From Mantis religiosa (Eukaryota > Arthropoda > Insecta > Mantodea > Mantidae): 64,000 nt of DNA. The notes below the pieces were generated by a model. That model did not search any database, was not told the origin of the DNA, and saw only the letters and a list, made by a program, of their open reading frames with translations. Every line of letters begins with the position of its first letter. The first letter of the stretch is position 1. The position numbers and the translations under genes were made by a program. The stretch covers positions 189,209,647 to 189,273,646 of the forward strand of contig CM060953.1 in assembly GCA_030765055.1 (NCBI GenBank). The letters are read 5' to 3'. Of the stretch, positions 22,473-34,885 are shown in pieces.

Positions 22473-22617
22473 GAGCACGGAATGTGACAAAACGTCAGCG
22501 ACGCAGACAAAAACAAAACGACATCTATGTGGGGTAGCTAAGTAAATAAAACAAAACAAAGAGAAGACAGCCATTTCGTCGAGCTTGGTCTTCGAAGTGA
22601 AACAAAGGACTGAATTT

Positions 22618-22652
<35 letters not shown>

Positions 22653-23120
22653 AGGTGGAATGGAATAGTGTGTATCCTGAGAAATTGCTGTACCAGCTTT
22701 AACTAATTAAGACTCCACTATCTCTCTCACCCCCAGAGAACTGTGACCCGCTTCTTCTAGTGAATTACTAGCCGTCCAGCCAAATCCGATTACGGTTTGT
22801 ATCGTGCGCTTTCGATTCAGCTTGCTTAGACAAGTAGGTCATCCAGTGATCGGCTCAAGAAGTCGAGCAAATGTCGCCTACGCTTAGAAAACCCTGTCCT
22901 CCAAACTCAGATGTCTTACACTTCCATGGCACGCTTTAACCACTACCACTGAACCGTGAATCAGCTGAAACCAAAACTACTTAAAAATGATACAATATTT
23001 AGTAAGAATAATTCCTATCCTGTCGCTGCGGCAAACACATTCGCATTTGACTTTGATTAAAAAATTAAAAAACGAAATGTAATAACTATTTTTATTACAA
23101 AAGCTTCTGTAACTTTAACT
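22473..23120. other. Spacer with a 30-base poly-A run
   Basis: The run at 22621-22649 is uninterrupted A. It could be the tail of a retrotransposed sequence, but I could not identify a body upstream. Otherwise unassigned. Confidence 0.4.
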
Positions 23121-23124
23121 CTCT

Positions 23125-23225
23125 TGGAAATTAATTGTTCTTTCACACTAGCCGTGAGTAGGACGCACTATGAAAGGGTAGAGCCAGACTGAAAAATTCA
23201 ATGCCATAGCCGGGACTCCAACCAA
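23125..23225 (-). repeat. Family E edge fragment
   Basis: Contains the family E edge ggaaattaattgttctttca and the gactgaaaaattcaatgcca block, then stops inside the tRNA-like region (gccgggactccaacca). Confidence 0.6.
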
Positions 23226-23299
23226 TCTTCTTCGCTAAGTGAAAAATCTTTCAACAAAGTGTCAAGTGACAGCTGCGTTGTTATTGAGTTAAGGGAGTC

Positions 23300-23700
23300 A
23301 CCTTTTGCATGTGGTTACAATTGTTACAGACAAATTGCGATGGAACGTCACAGCATTCAGCAACGAGTAGCAGCAGTGAAAATGTATCATCAATATGTAT
23401 CAAGATAGAGAAGCTCTGTCAATGGAGAAAGATATCATGCTTTTATAAGGGACTATTTCGGCCTTATTTAGATTTTGTGGAACTCAGAAACACCTGGTTC
23501 CAGCAAGATGGTGCCATATGCCATATTAATCTAGAAACAATCGATCTTATGAAGAAGTTCAGAGGTTTCAACATTTCCCATAGTGGTAATGTTAACTGGC
23601 CCCCAAATCATGTGATTTAATGACGTTGGAGTACTTCTTGTAGGGTTATGTTGAATCCGAAGTATATGCCAACAAGCTATACACGATAAATTATGATATG
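23300..23700 (+). pseudogene. Mariner-related transposase remnant (HTH/DDE type)
   Basis: The start ERHSIQQRVAAVKMYHQY (near 23342-23400) resembles the N-terminal helix-turn-helix of a group of insect transposases. After a deletion comes NTWFQQDGAICHINLETIDL (catalytic Asp in QQDG, near 23490-23550), then FRGFNISHSGNVNWPPNHVI. In shifted frames a SCDLTPLDYF-like block (third acidic residue) follows, with YVESEVYANK. The middle of the protein is missing and at least two frameshifts follow the WPP motif. Tc1/mariner superfamily; a dead fragment. Confidence 0.6.
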
Positions 23701-23795
23701 AATAACAGCACATGTGTTATTCGTGAAGTTGGACCTCCTTTACGTTCTTCTGTCATTCTATACAAGCCAACGAAGTAGTAGCGGTCACTTAACTG

Positions 23796-24800
23796 ATGTT
23801 CTCTGCACACGTAATGACATTAAGGTTTTGTGAAAAGGTACTAGACTTGACAAGATCAGCATATAGGGAAGTAGCTTTAGTAGAATTAGGAAAGACAAGA
23901 AGAAATGCAATAATAATGGAAATAATAATGCAATTTTGGTATGCGTGTTTGGGCAAAGAAGAAGGGGAATTTATGAAATCATGCATTAAAGCAAAACGAT
24001 TAGACAACACAAACAGTTGGTGGGCAGAGATAGGAGGAATTATGGTAAAATGGGAATCATATATGGAGATTAGAGGAAAGGAATCCAAGCGATATGGGTA
24101 AATTGGTAAAATGCAGAATAGAAGATAAAGGAAGACAGGAAATATGGGGAAGTGTAGAAAATATGAAATCATTACAATTTCACAAACAAATAAAAAGAAC
24201 CTGGGGACGAGTATCATACGTAGATTACAGCAATAGGCAAGAGAGAGAAGGGTTAGCTTGGATGAGAACAGGAACAATATTTCTAAGAGGGATAAGAGGT
24301 AGAAAAAAGGGAATTTGTCAACTGTGTAGGGAAAAAGAAATCATAGCCCACTATGCAACAGATGGCGAGGAGCTCGCCTCGGTAGCGTAGATGGTAGCGT
24401 GTCTGCCTGACGTCCAAGAGGTCCCAAGTTCGAATCTCGGTCAAGGTGAGTTATCTGCATACGGTTTTTACCGGGGTTTTCCCTTATTCTGAAAGACGAA
24501 TGTTGGGTAATTCTAAGCTCCATGTACCCCGGACTGATTTGAGCACCATTTCACCCATTCCATTCATCGTCCGATATTACTAAACGTTGGAGGACGTAAT
24601 TTGCAAAAAAAAAAGTAGAGGAGTTTGCAATGTGGAGCTAAATATTTGGGAGGAAAAATGGGAGAAAGTAGAGAAGAGGTTAGGACCTATAAAATGTTAA
24701 CGGGTAAGGAGGAAAAGGAAGTAAGGGGTGTTAGTCAGTTCTTACAGAAAGTAAAATGATGGACAAGAAATGTAAAGAATATAGGAAAGGAAGATGGGAG
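23796..24800 (+). mobile_element. LINE beta copy 1, C-terminal region
   Basis: Frames joined across a shift near 24100 give KTRRNAIIMEIIMQFWYACL, then WGRVSYVDYSNRQEREGLAW, RTGTIFLRGIRGRKKGICQL and CREKEIIAHYAT: a C-terminal zinc-knuckle-like segment as in the copy at 40.1 kb (LKGIRYEKDTEKCPMCGEED). A SINE A lies at 24373-24614. The reading then resumes with CEEFAMW-like and KMLTGKEEKE blocks. The 3' region continues into a tandem array (24820-26410). No RT catalytic block is present. The LINE clade is not certain. Confidence 0.55.
24373..24614 (+). repeat. SINE family A copy within LINE beta
   Basis: Nearly full length: ctcgcctcggtagcgtagat head, aagttcgaatctcgg B box, gggttttcccttattctgaa body, cattcatcgtccgatatta and tggaggacgtaatttgc tail plus A run. 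Flanked by gaggag (24367-24372 and 24618-24623) with wider partial similarity. The sequence on both sides is LINE beta. Confidence 0.85.
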
Positions 24801-24819
24801 AGAAGGGGGCTAATTACGT

Positions 24820-26410
24820 AAGGACGAGACATGACTAATTAAGTAACAAGGATGCATGGAGGTGAAAAGCTACATGGCAGGGCAGAAGACCAGGGTGCCA
24901 TGTAAGCCAAGATATCAATAAGGTAAGCACAAATGAATTTAGCCTAAAGTTGTAGCTATAAGGATGTTAACAGGAAAGGAGGAAAAGAAGGTAAGAGGTC
25001 CTTACAGAAAGGAAGATAAAAATGGGCAAGAAATGTAAAGAATATAAGAAAAGAAGATGGGGGGAGGGAAGAGGCTAATTAACAAGGAGGTATGGAGGTT
25101 AAGAGCTACCTGGCAGAGCAAAAGACCAGGATGTCATGTAAGCCAAGGTAGCAACAAGATAAACACAAATAAATGTAGCCTAAAGCTTTAGCCATAAAAT
25201 GTTAACAGGAAAGGAGGAAAAGGAGATAATAAGTATTGGTCAGTTCTTACAGAAAGTAAAAGAAAATTGGGCTGGAAATGTAAAGAATATATGAAAGCAG
25301 GATGAAGGGGAGGAATTGGAATAATTAAGTTACAAGGAGGCATGGAGGTTAAGAGCTACCTGACAGAGCAAAAGACCAGGGTGTCATGTAAGTCAAGGTA
25401 GCAACAAGGTAAACACAGCTAAATGTACTTGAAAGTTGCAGCTATAAAAATGATATCGGGAAAGGAGTAAAAGAAGGTAAGAAGTTTTGGTGAGAGTAAA
25501 AGAAAAGTGGTCCAGAAATGTAAATAATATAAGAAAGGAAGTTGAGGGGAGGAAAGAGGCTAATTAAGTAACAAGGAGGCATGGAGGTTAAGAGATCCCT
25601 GACAGAACAGAAGACCCGGGTGTCATGTAAACCAAGGTAGCAACAAGGTAAAGACAAATAAATGTAAAGAATATCAGAAAGGAAGATGAGGGGGAAGAAT
25701 GGAGCTAATTAAGTAACAAGGAGGCATGGAGGTTAAGAGCTACCTGGCAGAGTAGAAGACCAGGGTGTCATGTAAACCAAGGTAGCAACAAAGCAAAGAC
25801 AAATAAATGTAAAGAATATCAGAAAGGAAGATGAAGAGGAAGAATGGAGCTAATTAAGTAACAAGGAGGCATGGAGGTTAAGAGCTCCCTGACAGAGCAG
25901 AAGACCCGGGTGTCATGTAAACCAAGGTAGCAACAAGGTAAAGACAAATAAATGTAAAGAATATCAGAAAGGAAGATGAGGGGGAAGAATGGAGCTAATT
26001 AAGTAACAAGGAGGCATGGAGGTTAAGAGCTACCTGACAGAGCAGAAGACCCGGGTGTCATGTAAACCAAGGTAGCAACAAGGTAAAGACAAATAAATGT
26101 AAAGAATATCAGAAAGGAAGATGAGGGGGAAGAATGGAGCTAATTAAGTAACAAGGAGGCATGGAGGTTAAGAGCTCCCTGACAGAGCAGAAGACCCGGG
26201 TGTCATGTAAACCAAGGTAGCAACAAGGTAAAGACAAATAAATGTAAAGAATATCAGAAAGGAAGATGAGGGGGAAGAATGGAGCTAATTAAGTAACAAG
26301 GAGGCATGGAGGTTAAGAGCTACCTGACAGAGCAGAAGACCAGTTTGTCATGTAAGTCAATGTAGCAACCAGGTAAAGACAAATATATGTAGCCTAAAGC
26401 TTTAAATTTT
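24820..26410 (+). repeat. LINE beta 3'-region tandem array with two unit lengths
   Basis: The anchor atggaggttaagagct occurs at about 24856, 25092, 25342, 25581, 25726, 25871, 26016, 26161 and 26306. The first three steps are 236, 250 and 239; the last five are exactly 145. The long units contain an extra segment (agcctaaagttgtagctata, gttaacaggaaagg and a ttacagaaag block) absent from the short units. The sequence resembles the 3' region of LINE beta, so the array appears to have grown from its untranslated end. The array finishes at about 26410 with agcctaaagctttaaat. Confidence 0.85.
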
Positions 26411-27390
26411 TAAATTTTGAAATGTGCAAAATAAACAATTCAGTCAATTATATTGTAAAGTAAGAAAACAAAAAAACCTCTATCATTTTTAGAAAGTGCT
26501 TTGTTTAAGTTCAAAGGAAGGTCATTCTTGATGAAACATCCTTTACATAGACGTAAGTGCTCAGTTCGCGATGGAACTGCATCTACTGCAGAGAGAGTTT
26601 CCTAACGTACTGCATTACCGAATAAGGAGGGAACAGTACACATTCTTATGCTAGAACTCTTCCCAGAGCTGAAAGGAATCAGAATGAGAGAATTTTATGT
26701 CTTGCATCCAGTGTTACGAGCATCACTAGATCCTCAAGAACGCACGGTGTTGGGGTGCAATCCAGACAGAAACATTCAGGAATCGATTGCATGTTTTCCA
26801 GGAAAGCAGCAAGTTTTATTTACCATGCTACACCTAGAGAGGCGTTATTTTAGCGTCTGAATTGCATGCTAAAATCCCTACACTGGAGATGATGTTTACT
26901 CCAACAAACGTACACACTATCCAGCTCTAAGCAACACAGAATGCGAGTTACAACAATGTATCTAGAAGCCTTTAAGTAATTAACTCGGCTTCATCATCGT
27001 GTTACATAGAACTACTGCTGGTTCTAGTACTGCTGTATGTTCGTTATTCATTACCCTCACCTCTTGTGACGTAATGGTGGCCATATTAGACATTCCATTG
27101 TTCTAGGATATGTAGTTGTAATTGCAGAGCAGACGCTGTGCAAGGGCATATATTCTAATACCTAAATCTCTTTGAGGTTAATCTTGTTACAAGAAGATGT
27201 TAGAGAAACCTGGCAATAGCCCAACAATTTGAAGGCAAGATTCCCAGGGAATAAAGGTTTTGAGGCTCACTGAATCACATCACTTTAAAAAATTTTTGGA
27301 AAAATATTTGTAGGTGTAACTAGCAAAATTTCAACTCTTTCAAGCTTGAAATAGGTGTTAAAATTAAATTAAAAATATCTCCCAAAAATA
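26411..27390. other. Unassigned spacer
   Basis: One 70-codon frame at 26648-26860 starts with MLELFPELKGIRMREFYVLH but matches nothing I recognise. The rest is AT-rich. Confidence 0.45.
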
Positions 27391-28716
27391 GAAGGGCTGT
27401 TCAATACAGAATGATCATTTTTTTTTTTTTTTTTTTTTGGAAACGTACCTTCACTCATCCTCATAATTTTGATAGTCCTGCTGAAAATAGTCTCCCCTGA
27501 ATGTGATGCACTTGTCCCAGCGTTTCTGCCAGTCTTCAAAGTCATGCTGGAAACCATTTTTGTGAGATCCTTCAAAATCGCCTCCGCAGGCTTCACCACT
27601 GCTTCTGATGATGGATAATGCCTCCCACGAAGGCGTTTCTTCAAGTTAGGAAATAGAAAAGAGTCACACGGGGCTAAATCCGGACTATAGGGAGGATGAG
27701 GGATGCACTTTACGTTGAATTTTACAAGATATTCAGCAACAACATTGGCAGTATGCGGTCGCACATTATTGTGCTTCAGTATCCAGCCTGCTTCACAGAA
27801 ATATGGTCTTTTGCGCCTGATACGGACTTGCAATGTTTTCAGGACTCCCCTGTCGTGTTGTCCAGTTACTGATGTGTGTGCAGGTACAACATGCTGATAA
27901 ACAATTCTAAGAATATCAAATAATATGATGACTATAACTTTCACAGCAGAAGCAACCACTTTCGCTTATTTTGAAGGTTGGTGATGAAGGAGATTTCCAC
28001 ACTGAGCTTTGCTGTTTGCTCTCAGGATGAAAATGATTAGCCAAGTTTCATTAGCAGTGATTACGTTTTAAAGAAACTCCGGATCATCCCATAGCATCAA
28101 AGTTAACTGCATGCAGACCTGCATGTGAATGTCCTTTTGTTCAGGAATCAACAGTCTTGGAACCCATCGTGCAAAAACACGTCTCGTGTGTAATGTTTCT
28201 GTCACCAATGTGTGGGTGGCACCCAATGAAATGTTCAGTATTTCAGGAAGTGTTTTTGAGTCAATTCGTTGATTTTCTCTCACAATGGCAGCAGCAGTGT
28301 TGGTGGTTTCTTCCGTAAGAGCAGTAAGTGAAGCACCGGGTCCATCTTTCTTTGAAGTTGATTGGCTCTCTTCTTTAAACACTTTAAAGCACCTTCGAGC
28401 TGTGCTGTAAGGAAGAAAAGACTCTCTATAGGCCTCCTGTAACAATGTGTAGGCCTCAGCTGTATATTCGTTGCGACGAAAGAAGAATTTCAAAGTGGCA
28501 TATTGTTCCTCGCGTGTTACTTCCATTGCTATGTTAGGCGATACTAAACATGTCTGAACTTTCCTGGTTCTCACAGGCGGGAACCAGAAGCACCAATAAT
28601 GAAACTACTACGGCGTGTTGTTTTCACATTAACCTAACAGAGTATAATGATATTGAATTTTAGTGAGGAAAATTGTGCCATAAAAATTATAATCATTAAT
28701 TATTGAACAGCCCTCG
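27391..28716 (-). mobile_element. Mariner-like element, copy C (full span, broken)
   Basis: The ends gaagggctgttcaatacaga (27391) and the complement of cgagggctgttcaataatta (ending 28716) are each flanked by TA. The minus-strand N-terminal frame (28574-28068) has EEQYATLKFFFRRNEYTAEA, YSTARRCFKVFKEESQ and LNISLGATHTLVTETLHTRR. The C-terminal frame (27959-27369) has FDILRIVYQHVVPAHTSVTG, LKHNNVRPHTANVVAEYLVK, PPYSPDLAPCDSF and RLRGRHYPSSEAVVKPAEA. The second catalytic Asp position reads HNN rather than HDN, so catalysis would be lost even if the frame were restored. A frame break at about 28000-28070 and a poly-T run at 27419-27438 add to the damage. Confidence 0.9.
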
Positions 28717-28718
28717 TA

Positions 28719-29877
28719 CTTTAACTGATAATCCCTTAAAAACCTACATTTTTGGAAAACGGCAGTATTGTTTTTTCTAACATTATTTCAACACGATTTT
28801 CTATCTTTTGTACTGCAGTGTTTTAATATAGTCTGAAGATTTCTAAGGAGGTACACGTTTGAAGTTTGGACAGCACAGCTCTTGGAGCGACAGGAAACAG
28901 TTGAGTACTATTATTGCTTATTAGATACATTCAAATAATAAAATTGAACGAATAAGTGTGCAATTGAAATTAAAATATGAGCTTATATATTTATTTTTAT
29001 ATTTTTTGTGGTAGTTGGTACTTCTCAGGGAAGCCTTTATCACATTCTCTCAGCAACGTGTGAGCGCACGTGCTGTCATTATCTCGGAGTGCTCACATCT
29101 GAATAGTGTCAGAGAAATAAAAGCGTCAAACCTCTAAAAGGCGTTGAACAGACAGCTGTATAAAATATGTCTAACTTCTTCTTTCAACGTTATGACAGCC
29201 TGACTGTGACGGGCGTTACCAAATTGACGTCAAAAGGAACTGACGAATCCGTGAACACTGTGTGAGAACGGCAATGAAACAAACAGGAGTTGTCAAAAAA
29301 ATAAATTGAATAAAAGGGTAACGCTATTTTGTGTTTTAGATCAAGTGGATGATCCTTTTTTATTCTATTTGGTTTAAAATGTATCGTTTCTGGATTACTT
29401 AAGCCATTTTCTGAATTAGGCGAGTTCAAATCTAACTGCTGATAGCCCTAAATGAGACAAACAACTGAACGTCAACAGGTGCTCCTTGGCACAGAATGCA
29501 AGTGTTTACATAAGGTGCTACTCCTAAGTCGGACGAGATTATAAGTTTGGTATCTACTAAAAGCACAACACGAAGACTTTCACGAAAATCCTCTCATCCC
29601 AAACAGACTTTTCTATGGAAAATAATTTTATGTTTGCTTTCAGAAAAATGGCCATAGAGATTTTAACCTTACATTTAGTATATTAACGTGAGAAATAAAA
29701 CACATATTTAAATGTTATGGAACTGGACTATGAAGGGATTTTGTTGCCATTCTATATTAGTATTTATGAAGCATTTTAACTTAACCTTGCTACAGAAATG
29801 AGTATGTCGTTATTGCAATTTTTTCAAATTGTTTCCTTTCTAATGAATTTTCGATCAGCCTCATGATATAAAAGGAG
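28719..29877. other. Unassigned spacer
   Basis: Nothing recognisable. A 79-codon minus frame at 29190-29429 has no domain. Confidence 0.45.
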
Positions 29878-30355
29878 ATGAGACTAAATGGGAGGAATTA
29901 AGAATTAGGCGTAAAAAACATAGGTTGGTAGCATTACTCAAAGCTAATGCTGGTATAAAGGCATGGGTGGACGTTAGTGTAAGGTTAGATAATCCGGATT
30001 ATTATGGACGAAACGATCATAGGTATAACATTAAGGGTAGAAGATACAGAACCGTTGTAGGAAAATTATCTTTTGTTAATAGAGCCATTGTAGAATGGAA
30101 TTAATTTCCTGTAGCAGTCTTTCAGGGCTGTCCCCTGTCGCTGAAGAAATTTAGAAAAAATCTAGATGGTTTATAGTTTAACTTTTGAATCATAATGGTA
30201 TATAATATGTAAATAGAGAAGTAATTAGATATGTTTTAAGTGACTAAAGTAAAATAATACCATGTTTGTATTGTTTATTGTGTTATTGTTGTAAATCTAG
30301 TATTTGTAATTTGATGTGTATTTTTAACTCTGCCACCGGGTAGTACCCAATTGCA
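29878..30355 (+). mobile_element. LINE alpha copy B (3' end only)
   Basis: The plus strand starts abruptly with KGDETKWEELRIRRKKHRLV-type coding (about 29874-29935), then KANAGIKAWVDVSVRLDNPD, YYGRNDHRYN, a stop inside VEWN (29 residues from the end), and PVAVFQGCPLSLKKFRKNL. The 3' untranslated part matches copies A and C and ends ccgggtagtacccaattgca, immediately followed by a (TACA)n array. A severely 5'-truncated copy. Confidence 0.88.
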
Positions 30356-31502
30356 GTACATACATACATACATACATACATACATACATACATACATACA
30401 TACATACATACATACATACATACATACATACATACATACATACATACATACATACATACATACATACATACATACATACATACATACATACATACATACA
30501 TACATACATACATACATACATACATACATACATACATACATACATACATACATACATACATACATACATACATACATACATACATACATACATACATACA
30601 TACATACATACATACATACATACATACATACATACATACATACATACATACATACATACATACATACATACATACATACATACATACATACATACATACA
30701 TACATACATACATACATACATACATACATACATACATACATACATACATACATACATACATACATACATACATACATACATACATACATACATACATACA
30801 TACATACATACATACATACATACATACATACATACATACATACATACATACATACATACATACATACATACATACATACATACATACATACATACATACA
30901 TACATACATACATACATACATACATACATACATACATACATACATACATACATACATACATACATACATACATACATACATACATACATACATACATACA
31001 TACATACATACATACATACATACATACATACATACATACATACATACATACATACATACATACATACATACATACATACATACATACATACATACATACA
31101 TACATACATACATACATACATACATACATACATACATACATACATACATACATACACGCATACATACACGCATACATACATGCATACATGCATACATGCA
31201 TACATGCATACATACATACATACATACATACATACATACATACATACATACATACATACATACATACATACATACATACATACATACATACATACATACA
31301 TACATACATACATACATACATACATACATACATACATACATACATACATACATACATACATACATACATACATACATACATACATACATACATACATACA
31401 TACATACATACATACATACATACATACATACATACATACATACATACATACATACATACATACATACATACATACATACATACATACATACATACATACA
31501 TA
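30356..31502 (+). repeat. Long (TACA)n microsatellite
   Basis: About 1,147 bases, starting exactly at the 3' end of LINE alpha copy B. Uninterrupted except a variant block at 31153-31208 with cacg and tgca substitutions. It generates 400-residue open frames of YIHT and MYVC in every frame, which are artefacts. Confidence 0.98.
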
Positions 31503-31731
31503 ATTCGGGTAATTGGAGTTCTGCGACATACATATTCAATACAGGGATAAATATGTTTCCCTCGGATTAAAATGTATTAATAATATTTGATATGTAACAT
31601 ATAATAACACTGCTTATTCAGTTTAATGGAATTTTACAAGCTAATAACCGAACAGTGGAAACTTTGACACCCATATAGCAGGTTTGGTGTTGACAGCTGC
31701 AAGGGACTGAGCCTAAGTCAAAACAAATATA

Positions 31732-33053
31732 CGATGGCTGTGCAATAAAGAATGATTATAATTTTTACGGTCATAATTTTTCGCACTAAAATTCAATCTT
31801 AATATATTCTGTTAGCTTAAAGTGAAACAAACACGCTATAGTAGTTTCATTGTTGGTACTCCTGGTTTCCGCCTGTGAGAACTAGAAAGTTCAGACATGT
31901 TCAGTATTGTATACCGCTGCAGTGCAGGTAAAACGCGAGGAACAATATGCGGTTTTGAAATTCTACCTTCGTCTCAACAAATCTACACTTCAGGCCTATA
32001 CAATGTTACAGGAGGCCTATGGATAGTCTGTTCCTTCCTACAGCACAGCTCGAAGGTGGTTTAAAAAGTTTAAAGAGGGCAGACAAACAATTCCAAAGGA
32101 AGGTGGACCCGGTACTCCAGTTACTGCTCTTACGGAAGAAAACATCAAAACCGTTGCTGCCATTGTGAGAGAGCTTCGACGCATTACCTTAAGATCACTT
32201 TCTAAAATACTGAACATTTCATTGGGTGCCACCCACACGTTGGTGACAGAAACAGTACACATATAACGTGTCTGTGTGCGATGGGTTCCAAGACTGTTGA
32301 TTCCGAAACAAATATACATTTGATTACAGGTCTGCATGCAGTTATAGTTAAAGTTAGAGAAAGATCCGGATTTTCTTTTAAACGTAGTCACTGCTGACGA
32401 AACTTGGCTACATCATTTTGATCCTGAGAGCAAACAGCAAAGCTCAGTGAGGAAATCTCCCTCATCACCAACCCCCAAAAAAGCAAAAGTGGTTGCTTCT
32501 GCTAGGAAAGTTATGGTCATCTCATTTTTTGATATTCATGGAATGGTTTATCAGTATGTTGTGCCTGCACACACATCAGTAACGGAACAATAATACAGTG
32601 ATGCGCTGAAAACATTGCAAGTCCATATCAGGCGCAAAAGACCACATTTTCATGAAGCAGGCTGGATGCTGCATCACGATAATGCGCGGCCGCATATTGC
32701 CAATATTGTTGCTGAATATCTTGCAAAAATCAACTTGGAGTGCATCCCTCATCCCCCCCCCCCTATAGTCCAGATGTAGCTCCATGTGACATTTTTCTAT
32801 TCCCTAACTTGAAGAAACGCCTTTGTGGTAGGATCATCTATCTTCAGAAGCAGTGGTGAAGACTGCGGAGGCGATTTTGAAGGACATCTCAAAAACTGGT
32901 AACCAACATGTCTTTGAAGACTGGCAGAAACGCTGGGACAAGTGCATCGCATTCAGGGGAGACTATTTTGAGAGGGACCATCAAAATTATGAGGATGAGT
33001 AAAGATACGTTGTCAAAAAAAGTTGTGATCATTCATTATTGAACAGCCCTCGT
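31732..33053 (+). mobile_element. Mariner-like element, copy D
   Basis: The ends cgatggctgtgcaataaaga (31732) and the complement of cgagggctgttcaataatga (ending 33053) are flanked by TA at 31730-31731 and 33054-33055. This is the only member of the four on the plus strand. Recognisable in broken frames: REEQYAVLKFYLRLNKSTLQ, STARRWFKKFKEGRQ, SLGATHTLVTETV, DETWLHHFDPESKQ (first Asp), HHDNARPHIANIVAEYLAK (second Asp), and QKRWDKCIAFRGDYFERDHQ at the end. The third-Asp region contains an inserted C run near 32753-32762. At least four frameshifts; not functional. Confidence 0.88.
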
Positions 33054-33284
33054 ACATGAATGCGACGCTTTCTTTTCACTTTCCATGTTTGTTTAAAAAA
33101 TAAAGTTGGTAATTTTTATGGCGCAGTTAATTGGTTGGATAGTTTGTTCGTCTAGAGAAATTATCTATATCTATACCTCAGATGGTATTTTTCTCCAACT
33201 ACTAGATTAGTAAAGATGGTTTGTATCATACCGAAATGAAAGAAAGCACAGTGTTAAAGTAACTGTCAGTGATATTGGTTATAA

Positions 33285-34885
33285 AAACAAACTTCGAACT
33301 GGAAAGTAGTAACTCATGGAGTACCCCAAGGTTCCGTGTTAGGGCCTTTATTATTTCTGATCTATATAAATGTTCTCTCACTTTATATAAAGGACATTGC
33401 AAGTACAGTTCTTTTCTCTGATCACTAGTGTCCTGGTGACCAGTAAAGATGTAAACGAGTGTATTATTAAAATGAATTATTTTTGAACTGTATGACATGC
33501 TGGTTTAAAGCGAACAAATTATCTGTGAATCTAGACAAAACAAAGTGGTCAAGTCTGGCCCCGTAGCTCAGTCGGTAGAGCACCTGGCTGCCGTGCTAGG
33601 GGTCCCGGGTTCGATTCCCGGCGGAGGGGGTGGGGATTTTTCTCCGACCAAAATAATTCCCCATCTTCCCCAGAGTCGGGAAGTATGAATGAGAGTGTGA
33701 ATGTGTGCGTGATCTAGTGAACGGCCGCCGATATAACCATAGCAGTTCAAGGCGGAATATAAATGGAACAAGGAAAAAAAAGTGGTCAAATTTATAACTT
33801 GTCTTACGTCACATACTCAAATAGAAATCGAGATTAATGATATGTTATTAGAAGAGATTGACAGCATAAAATTTCTGGGTCTTCAAGTGGACAGATGGTT
33901 AGATTGGAAGGCTCACAAAAATTATATCTTACCTAAACTCAGCTCTGCCTGTTATGTTATCCGAGACCTGGTTTATGTGAGTTCTATTGACACACTTAAA
34001 TTAGTATATTATGCATACTTTAACTCTATCATGGAATACGGAATACTATTTTGGGGCAGATCAGTAGAAAGTAAAAAAAAAAAAAAACTTCTTATGCAAA
34101 AGAGGGTTATAAGAATCATTATTAACACCCATAGCAGATGCTCCTATAAAGATCTTTTTACAAGATTGAAGATATTAACGCTTCCTTGCATGTGTATATT
34201 CTCGACCCTAAAATTCTTTGTATGCAATCGTGCCTTATTTGCAACAAATAGTGTAATTCACAAAATAAACACTAGACAAAAGTATAATATCCATTATCCC
34301 AGTGCTAAACTTTCTTGCTTTCAGAAAGGTGTGCATTATTAAACTATAAAAATATTTGGCGCACTTCCTAATGTTCTTAAAGAAAACGTTGATAATTTCA
34401 TTGCTTTTAAGAAACCTGTTAGAGAGCACCTTTGCTCAAAACCTTTTTATTCCGCACAAGATTGTCTGAATGATAAATGATCCTGATAATGCTTCTGTAG
34501 CTCTGTAAGTAGTATCTAACTATTCCAATGACAAATCATTACTAATAAATATCTGATGCAAGTTTAAGTTTATTTTTAATGCATATGTATTTAATAAATA
34601 ACAATGAATGGTATCCATTGCAAAAAGGTTGAGACGTACTGGCATAAGCCAAGTGAAAGCTGAATTAAAGTGCTTCATTTTGTATCATATATAATTATCG
34701 CTGCTTTGTTTTCCATATTGTTGTTCATATTGCCTGTATACTATAATTTGTGTCTTATGTTAACTTTTGTACATATATATGCTATTAAACTTTATACCTC
34801 TGGACATGTTCAATGTTCACAGCCTTTTCTGGCTACAAGTGAACCTACTGAACGCAAATCAATCTAATCTAAACTAATCTATTAA
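33285..34885 (+). mobile_element. LINE gamma (RT palm to 3' tail) with nested SINE B
   Basis: Plus-strand fragment. VTHGVPQGSVLGPLLFLIYI near 33320-33370, a decayed catalytic block at about 33414 (FSDH where FADD is expected), WFKANKLSVNLDKTKW near 33490-33548, then a SINE (33553-33778). The main frame at 33782-34342 reads SIKFLGLQVDRWLDWKAHKN, LKLVYYAYFNSIMEYGILFW, QKRVIRIIINTHSRCSYKDL and SCFQKGVHY. The end has an A-rich run-out and ctaatctaaactaatct at about 34865-34880, a typical LINE 3' tail. CR1/Jockey-like RT; the 5' half is missing and the active site is degenerate. Confidence 0.75.
33553..33778 (+). repeat. SINE family B inserted in LINE gamma
   Basis: Head ggccccgtagctcagtcggt, B box gttcgattcccgg, body ggatttttctccgaccaaaa and gaatgagagtgtgaatgtgt, A-rich tail. 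A perfect 11-bp duplication aaagtggtcaa is present at 33542-33552 and 33779-33789. The internal segment from the aacccaacgaatacg block to the cctttggtatgttcc block seen in the other two copies is missing (about 50 bases). Confidence 0.92.

Noticed and set aside
30275..31570. 400-residue open frames of MYVC and YIHT repeats
   Set aside because: They arise from (TACA)n being open in all frames; no start context, no composition like a protein.
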